This document shows, one piece after another, positions 57,813 through 64,000 of a DNA stretch of 64,000 nucleotides; within the stretch, counting starts at the first letter, position 1, and each line of letters starts with the position of its first letter. Below the pieces are notes generated by a model, which had not been told where the DNA came from, did no database searches, and saw nothing but the letters and a program-made list of their open reading frames with translations. The translations under genes and the position numbers were made by a program. Source of the stretch: Sarcocystis neurona (taxonomy: Eukaryota > Apicomplexa > Conoidasida > Eucoccidiorida > Sarcocystidae); assembly GCA_000727475.1 (NCBI GenBank), contig KL647316.1:249623-313622 (forward strand), given 5' to 3'.

Positions 57813-58165
57813 AGTATGTACCTGGAACAACATATGAATGTACGTAGGTGTATACTACGAAGATTATATATATATATATATATATATGTAATAACGATGC
57901 GTACTTGGAACAACATACGTATGTATGTGTGTGTACGATCAGAAGCAGATATATACATATACATATACATGCATATATATATATATATGGATAATAAAGG
58001 TAGGTACTTTGAACAACCTACGTATGCATGGATGTGTGTACGTAGCGTATACGACGAATACATATATCTATATATATATATACATATATATGTATATATA
58101 TATATATATATATGTGTATAACTGAGATATGTCCTTGGAGCAACACGTGTATACGTAAGTACATG
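57813..58165. repeat. Four copies of a TTGGAACAAC-bearing unit separated by (TA)n
   Basis: Words like TACTTGGAACAACATACGTA occur near 57819, 57902, 58002 and 58128, each followed by a TACG-rich stretch and a (TA)n block. Spacing is about 83-126 bp and varies with (TA)n length. Confidence 0.8.
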
Positions 58166-58450
58166 TGTATCCGTATATTCAGCCACACAAGGTTACGCAT
58201 GTGCACATACGATAACACGTCTTTTATGACGGCGTATGATGGCCATATGCCGAGACATTACTGTCCGCAGAAGGGTACTTCCTTCGCTGGGCCAGGGCCA
58301 CCTCCTCTTCAGCTCCCAACACGCAGAGACGGTTTTCTTCTACAAAATCTTCCATACGACTGCCTTATTCGTTAAATACGCAAGCATCTCACTCTCCTTC
58401 ACGAATTCTGCTGCAGCATTTGCTACAGCGCTGTTTGGAGCTCCTGCTGT

Positions 58451-58558
58451 TGCATCTGCTGCTGCTGTTGCATCTGCTGCTGCTGTTGCATCTGCTGCTG
58501 CTGTTGTATCTGCTGCTGGTGTTGTACCTGCTGCTGCTGTTGTACCTGCTGCTGGGGG
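58451..58558. repeat. 18-bp tandem repeat, six units
   Basis: Six 18-bp units, TGCATCTGCTGCTGCTGT and variants, lie about 450 bp beyond the stop of the TauE/SafE-like gene. On that gene's sense strand the units carry CAG triplets, so this may be its 3' UTR. Confidence 0.92.
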
Positions 58559-59007
58559 CGTTTACACCTGGTGCTCCAACCACGCACCTGCTACGACTCC
58601 TGCTGCTTCTTCGGTCCTTCCGGTCACGAGGACATGCTCGCTTTCACAGCTGCATCTGCTCCTACGGCTGCCTGTCCTTCAGCAACTGCTGCCGCTTCTA
58701 CTACGTTGCTACCGCTCCATTCTTTCCTCAAGCCGCTCCTGCTGTAGCACCAGCAGCTGCGTCGACTGTCGCCGCTGCTGCTGCATCTTTTGCTATTAAT
58801 CCTGCCACATCTGCTGCTGCTGCTGCTGAGCAGCAGCATCTGTTACTGCTGCGGCTCCCGCACCTCTTGCAGCTGGTGGTGCCGCGTCTGTTGCTGCTGC
58901 TGCTGTTGCCGCATCTGTTGCTGCTGCAGCTCCCGCATCTGGCGCTGTTGCTGCTGCCTCACGTGTTATTGCTGCTGCTGCTGCGAAGGAGCAGCAGCAA
59001 AAGGAGC

Positions 59008-62000
59008 TCACACTTCGCCGTGTACCCATACTTCTGCACATCGCCAGAGAATGAGAAGAGAGCCGAGGGAAACAGCAGCAGCAACGCAGCCGGCAACAAG
59101 ACTTTTTCTTCCTCCACACGCTCGTCTGATGCGCTGCATTCCGCACGTGGCTGTAGCCGCAGCGACAGCAGCAACAGCTCCAAAGAGCAGCGCATGCAGC
59201 ACCGGGAGCCGACCTATCAGCAGGAATTGCAGTGAAGTTGCAGCAGACGTGAAGACTACACAGGCGGAGGCAGTGGCAACAGCCACAACAGGGTCTTCTC
59301 CCAGGAGAAGCAGAAACGGCGAGAAAAGGACGCCACCTCCTACTCCGATGAGGCCTGCAAAAATGCCCGTGAAGAATCCTACAAAGGGCGTCAGCAGCAG
59401 CACTGCGTTGCTGCTTGCAGGCAAAGTAGCAACGGCAGCCAGCGAGCCAGATGAAGAAGAGCTGCAGCGAAAACATTCTGCACCTACAGGGCCCGTGCTG
59501 CTGCTGCTGGTGCTGCTGCGGCAGGTGCTTCTGCTTTGCAGACCCCAGCCGCGCGGCGTCCCCTCTCCAGCGTCGCGCGATGCAGCAGCAGCAGAGGACA
59601 GCTCGCTCGGCTGCTGCGGGCTGCTGCCGCAGCGGGAGGCTGACGGCACTGCTGCTCCTGCTGCTGTCGGCTGCGCGCAGCTAGCATCAGCAGTAGCAGC
59701 CTCCGTAGCACGGGACGGATCTGCTCCATGCGGCGACGCGGCGGAGCGGTCGTAGAAGGAAACGGGAGACGAGCAAACAGTAGGAGACTGGGGAGGCGAA
59801 AAAGGATTAAGATTTGCAGCGGGGCTGCGTGCTGCGACAGACTTCTGCAAAGCCACTCTGTCCCTTCTTGCTGCTCCCACCTCTTCTCCTGCAGCAGACC
59901 TGCTGGCTCTGCTGGTAGACGTAGCTGCTGCACTGCAGTTTACTAGAGGCAACTCCACTGCGAAGGGCGCATTGTTCTTTCCTGGAGCAGCAGCAGATGC
60001 AGCAATGCCTCGAGCGCCGGCCTGCATCCCTTCTCTCGGTGAACGCGCAACGTGGAAATCGTAACAGCTATCCCGAGCCGCGGCAGCATTTCGCCTGCGG
60101 GAGAGGTCGGGAAAGTCGTCAGCAGCAGACTGCTGCAGCAGGGTTTGCTGCTGCTGCTCTGCTAGACGTACACCCGGATGGCTTCTAGCGGACTCCCGTG
60201 CATGGAAACGAGCAGCAGCAGCTCGCCACCCTCGCACAGCCACAGCAGCAGCAGCAGCCGCAGCTGCAACCGCAGCTGCAACGGTATAACGCCACAGCCG
60301 CTGCCCCGCTTTTTTGACTCTCGGCAGCAGTCCCATCCTCCCCTGCGGCTGCTGCGTCAGCCCCCACCCGCGAAGAGTGGCGAGAGTGAAGCGCAGCTGA
60401 ACGTAGGCTCCCGCGGCGACAGCGGCTAGGGCAGCACAAGCTGCTGCTCTTCGCTTATCAGTGGAAAGAAACCCGTGCAGCAGCACCGAGCAAAAGACAT
60501 TAACCAACATCAGCAGAAGTAGGGAGAAGTAATGCGGCTGACTTGTCGGTGGCTGGAACAGCACCCCGTCCGCCACACGTAGGTGCTCCCGCAGCTGCTG
60601 CAGCAGACCGCACAACTTCTGCATGAGGAACGTACCAGCACAGACGCTACTGCAACTACGCAGGACCCGCGCTACACACACGCACGGCGACGCAGCTGCA
60701 GACTGCTGCTCCTCTCCTCCCCACTGAGGCGAGGACGCTGTAGCAGACAGACCCGCTGCTACTGCTGCCGTGGGAAATGCAGAGAAAGCTGCCTTGCCAG
60801 AAGAAGCACCAGCAGCCGCAGCACCACCTGCCAACAATGGCAACTCCTGATATGCACCTGCGACAGCAGCCCTCTGCGAAGAAGCAGCAGCAGCACAGTT
60901 GGTCGGTCCGTATATCCCTGCGAGTCGGTGAGCGGCACCTGCAGAACAAGACAGCAGCCGCTGAGCAGCACCTCCCATTCCCATAGCGGTCGTGCTGCCG
61001 GACTGCTGCTGCTGGTGCAGTTTCCCAGCAAACGATGCATGTGGCTGCGCATGTGTGGGATTCAAGAAAAAGGACGGGTTGCTTTTCTGTAGACACGTTT
61101 CTCCTCGAAGTTGGTGCGGCCCCATGTTCCCGGTAGCCTCTCTGTCGTAGAAACCTGCGGTTTCGGCAGCAGTCTCGTCGCTGCTGCTGCCCAGCCACCG
61201 CGGCCCTGTAGCAGCAGCGGCGTCGCCGCAGCGTCCAACGCGCAGCAATCGACTGGCGATTGACGCCGGGCTTCCTTCTCGGCTGCTGGCCGGCTGCTGC
61301 TGTCTGCCGCTGCTCCTGCTGCTGTACAGCCGTCCTCCACCCACTGCTACTCCACAGACTTCTCCCACGGCGTCGCTTCTTCCCTTTCCCGTCTGCGGCT
61401 GCTGCGGCAGCAGCTGCCGAATGCCTCGCGCTGCTGTCTTTTCGAACTCCTGCAGCAGCCGCTGCTGCTCCTGCTGCGTCTGCTGCGCCAGCAGCTCCTC
61501 TCCGTCCGGGCCCCCGGTCAGACACACAGAAATGTGAGAGAGGTCCTCGTCATCCTCAAGATTGTAGAACAGCGGAAACGACGACCCGCATGCAGAAGAG
61601 GGTGAAAGAGGCACTCCGGCTATCGGCTCCCCGCTGGAGCATCTTCGTGCGCAGTACTTCGTAGAGGAAGACTGCAGATCTGGCGGCGGCGACAAGGAAT
61701 TCAGCAACGAGCTCTTGCTCACCAATTGCTCCTGCTGTTGCTGCTTGACCTGCTGCTGCTCCTTCCTCTCCCGCTGCTGTCGCTGCTGTTTCCCCGTCCT
61801 CTCCTGCCGCGGTTTCTCCTTCACCTCCTCCTCTTCCTGCAGCTGCTGGGGCTTTCGTCTTGCCTCCTGCTGCTGCGTCTCGTTCTGCTGCAGCTCCTGC
61901 AGAGTCCTTCGCCCTTCTTCTCTTCCTTCCTGCTGCCGCCTCTCCGTCTCGCGCACCTGGTGCAAACTTCCTTTCACTTCCTCCGGCTCCGGCGTTCTCT

Positions 62001-64000
62001 CCCGGTCGGTGCCTCCTCGCTTTTCTTTCCCAGTACACTGCTGCTCCTGCTGCTCAGAAGTTGCGACTCCAGCATACTGTCCCTCGTCCTGTTTCTTCTC
62101 CTTTCGCAGCCCATGCTGCTCCTGCAGGGACTCGCGCTGCTGCTGTTGCTGCTTTTCTCTGAAGTCTCGTTCGCTCTGCGCCTCTTCGTACCTCTTCTTC
62201 TGCAGTCCCCCCGCCGCTACTCGCGACAGCTTGGCTTGCTTCTGCTCCGTACCATCTTCCTCCTCAGCACGCAGCTTCTCCTCCTTCTCCTGTTCTAGCT
62301 GCTTCTCCTTCTCCTGGTAAAGTCTCCCCGTCATCTCTTGCTGTTGCTCCTGCAGCTGTCCTTGCGGCTTCAGCTGCTCACCGTGCTGCAGCTGTTTCTC
62401 CCGCGGTTCACTCCCATGAAAGTCGATAGCTGCGAGACTGTAGGCGAGCCCCCCACGTGGTACGCTGCTGCTCTCTGCAAGCGGCGCTTGATCAAGAAGG
62501 TTAGACAAAGGGGACCGAGCATCAGCTTCTGTTTGTCTCTCTGCTGCTCCTGCTGCACTAGATGTCCCTGCAGGGCGACAAACATCTTCTGTTTCTCTCC
62601 CTGCAGCTGCTACAGCAGTTCTCGTTACAGGGCGAAAACCAGCTGCTGTTTCTTCGCGTGCTGCTGTTGCCCGCGCGTCGACGTCCTCCCGCAGCTGCTG
62701 GGGGTCGCCGCAGCCCCCTACCAAATCAACTGGGGTCTCTTCCACTACCTGCTGCCGCTGCTGAAGGGCCTGCAGCTGCTGCTGTTCGTCTTCTTCAAAG
62801 TAACCCAGCAAATCCACTCCAGCAGAACTTCCCTTCCTGCCTAAACGAAATTCTCGCGCTCTCGCTGCTGCTGCATCCCCAGCTATTGGGGCCCTCTCGC
62901 CTCCGGTTGCTGTTCTCTCACTTTCAGCTGCTGCTCTTCCACCTTCCGCTGCACCTCCGCCTCCTCCTCTTTCTGCTGCTCTCGCACTTTCTGAAGCTGC
63001 TGCTCCATCTGCTGCTGCTCTGCGTTTACCGCTTGCTGCTGCGTTTCTGTTTTCTGCCCCAGAGACGCGCGCATCGGCAGCAGCAGCAACAGCCGCCGCC
63101 GCAGCGGGCGCATCTCGATTTCCTACTGCTGCAACATCCTGCTTGAATCCAACAGCAAGATGTTCTATTTCTCCGCATGCAGCTGAGTCGAGGCGACCTT
63201 CTCCCGCAGCGGGCGGCGGGAGTTGTCGCCCGTCTTGGTGTTCCCTTGTCTCTCTTCCGCATTGCCCCGCTTCCGAACCTTCACCGCCACCACCACTCAC
63301 GGCTCCTCTGTTTCCCCTTCCTTTTTCTTCCTTTCCTTCTTCTTCCTCCACCTTATTTCTTTCTGGTGCCGCTGCAACTGTTCGTGCAGCGCTCTCGGTT
63401 CTCCTTGACAACTTTCCATCACTTTCTGCGGCTTCTGCTGCTGTTGCTGCAGGTGCTGCATGTCTAGTAGAAGCTTTACACTGCTGCTGCTGCCACACTC
63501 CTGTGTCTGCTGCACTAGTGGCAGCACTGCGCTCTGCCCCTTGGTGTTGTTCTCTCCCCTCTGCTACGGCGGCAGCGACTGCTTCCTCTGCCAACCACAG
63601 TGTTCCTGCTGCTGCTGTCGATAACGCTGCTCCTACTGCAGGAGCTCCGCCTGCCGCTGCTTGAAATGGTGCAGTAACTGTTGATATTCGCTTTCCTGCT
63701 GGGATGACTGCTTCTCCTCCCCCACTTGCTGCTGTTGCTGTTGCTTCTGTTGCCTCTGCTGCTGCGTCACCGACTGCTGTTGTTCGTTCTAGTGCAGTCT
63801 CCCCTGCTGGCGCTGCTTCTTCTTCTACGACTGCTCGTGTTTCTGCGCCTCCTGCTACTTCTCCTCCACCTGCTTCATCTACTCCTGCTCCTGCTGCACC
63901 TGCCGCGAGATGCTCGCTGGCAGGTGGAGAGGCCATGTGCACAGCCGACCGGGTGAAGACAGGCAGCGGGAGTTGTTGCCTTGAGGCAGCCAGCGCGTCT
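59008..64000 (-). CDS. TauE/SafE-family membrane transporter fused to long low-complexity front (5' partial)
   Basis: The C-terminal 135 residues match the second half of TauE/SafE permeases, which export sulfur-containing or other organic anions. They include GLIGVGGGVLFSPFLLLLG near residue 1530, then PVVAVATASACVVFTSA, QFLLIGRLPVLHALLFGAVA and further hydrophobic segments. This order follows plant and protist members. Upstream, HYFSLLLLMLVNVFCSVLLH (about residue 1130) and an Ala-rich segment near 1220 may be other membrane spans. Residues 1-1000 are Ala/Gln/Glu-rich with a long coiled coil (about 500-830). The first internal ATG is at 63936, but the frame stays open to position 64000 and no first TauE repeat is seen. 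The start and N-terminal repeat probably lie beyond the right edge. The substrate cannot be told. Confidence 0.8.
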   Translation of the reverse strand, partial: DALAASRQQLPLPVFTRSAVHMASPPASEHLAAGAAGAGVDEAGGGEVAGGAETRAVVEEEAAPAGETALERTTAVGDAAAEATEATATAASGGGEAVIPAGKRISTVTAPFQAAAGGAPAVGAALSTAAAGTLWLAEEAVAAAVAEGREQHQGAERSAATSAADTGVWQQQQCKASTRHAAPAATAAEAAESDGKLSRRTESAARTVAAAPERNKVEEEEGKEEKGRGNRGAVSGGGGEGSEAGQCGRETREHQDGRQLPPPAAGEGRLDSAACGEIEHLAVGFKQDVAAVGNRDAPAAAAAVAAAADARVSGAENRNAAASGKRRAAADGAAASESARAAERGGGGGAAEGGRAAAESERTATGGERAPIAGDAAAARAREFRLGRKGSSAGVDLLGYFEEDEQQQLQALQQRQQVVEETPVDLVGGCGDPQQLREDVDARATAAREETAAGFRPVTRTAVAAAGRETEDVCRPAGTSSAAGAAERQTEADARSPLSNLLDQAPLAESSSVPRGGLAYSLAAIDFHGSEPREKQLQHGEQLKPQGQLQEQQQEMTGRLYQEKEKQLEQEKEEKLRAEEEDGTEQKQAKLSRVAAGGLQKKRYEEAQSERDFREKQQQQQRESLQEQHGLRKEKKQDEGQYAGVATSEQQEQQCTGKEKRGGTDRERTPEPEEVKGSLHQVRETERRQQEGREEGRRTLQELQQNETQQQEARRKPQQLQEEEEVKEKPRQERTGKQQRQQRERKEQQQVKQQQQEQLVSKSSLLNSLSPPPDLQSSSTKYCARRCSSGEPIAGVPLSPSSACGSSFPLFYNLEDDEDLSHISVCLTGGPDGEELLAQQTQQEQQRLLQEFEKTAARGIRQLLPQQPQTGKGRSDAVGEVCGVAVGGGRLYSSRSSGRQQQPASSREGSPASIASRLLRVGRCGDAAAATGPRWLGSSSDETAAETAGFYDREATGNMGPHQLRGETCLQKSNPSFFLNPTHAQPHASFAGKLHQQQQSGSTTAMGMGGAAQRLLSCSAGAAHRLAGIYGPTNCAAAASSQRAAVAGAYQELPLLAGGAAAAGASSGKAAFSAFPTAAVAAGLSATASSPQWGGEEQQSAAASPCVCVARVLRSCSSVCAGTFLMQKLCGLLQQLREHLRVADGVLFQPPTSQPHYFSLLLLMLVNVFCSVLLHGFLSTDKRRAAACAALAAVAAGAYVQLRFTLATLRGWGLTQQPQGRMGLLPRVKKAGQRLWRYTVAAAVAAAAAAAAVAVRGWRAAAARFHARESARSHPGVRLAEQQQQTLLQQSAADDFPDLSRRRNAAAARDSCYDFHVARSPREGMQAGARGIAASAAAPGKNNAPFAVELPLVNCSAAATSTSRASRSAAGEEVGAARRDRVALQKSVAARSPAANLNPFSPPQSPTVCSSPVSFYDRSAASPHGADPSRATEAATADASCAQPTAAGAAVPSASRCGSSPQQPSELSSAAAASRDAGEGTPRGWGLQSRSTCRSSTSSSSTGPVGAECFRCSSSSSGSLAAVATLPASSNAVLLLTPFVGFFTGIFAGLIGVGGGVLFSPFLLLLGEDPVVAVATASACVVFTSAATSLQFLLIGRLPVLHALLFGAVAAVAAATATCGMQRIRRACGGRKSLVAGCVAAAVSLGSLLILWRCAEVWVHGEV

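Overview
The window looks like nuclear DNA of a coccidian apicomplexan, most likely Eimeria or a close relative. This rests on dense CAG/CTG triplet repeats that read as Ala, Gln and Ser runs in very long ORFs, intron-rich genes with high GC at third codon positions, many (TA)n, (GT)n and TATGTG-type microsatellites, GCATGC motifs, and alternation of repeat-rich and repeat-poor stretches. No bacterial, plasmid or phage features were seen. Genus and species are inferred from style, not from a database match.

Layout. 1-5283 (+): the last five exons of a type I DnaJ/HSP40 gene; its J-domain and zinc-finger exons lie left of the window. 5284-9500: CAG-rich, purine-rich downstream DNA, then microsatellites and GTACGTAC palindromes, with no gene I can support. 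9700-13400: a repeat-poor stretch without a convincing gene. 14110-19593 (-): a 1827-codon low-complexity ORF. 19600-23500: intergenic minisatellites and (TA)n. 23645-24238 (+): a small ORF with a signal-peptide-like start and acidic Ser repeats, with a perfect hairpin just upstream. 24206-34619 (-): a many-exon coiled-coil gene rebuilt here from splice sites, phase and codon bias. About 36600-37191 (+): exons resembling an alpha-type prefoldin/UXT subunit. 37608-39884 (-): a low-complexity protein with a coiled coil, convergent with the previous gene. 41133-50519 (-): a 3128-codon Gln/Ala-rich ORF. 51500-56900: repeat-poor, no supported gene. 57100-58560: minisatellites. 59008-64000 (-): an ORF still open at the window edge, with a coiled-coil and low-complexity front fused to the C-terminal half of a TauE/SafE membrane transporter.

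The recognised functions (DnaJ co-chaperone, prefoldin-like chaperone subunit, TauE/SafE transporter) are housekeeping genes with no obvious shared pathway. The most interesting signal is architectural. Triplet repeats are CAG on the sense strand in the exons and UTR examined, but CTG on the sense strand in introns, where several tracts run up to 3' splice sites. Exon-level models for spliced genes are my own reconstructions; boundaries may be off by a few bases and some exons are probably missing.
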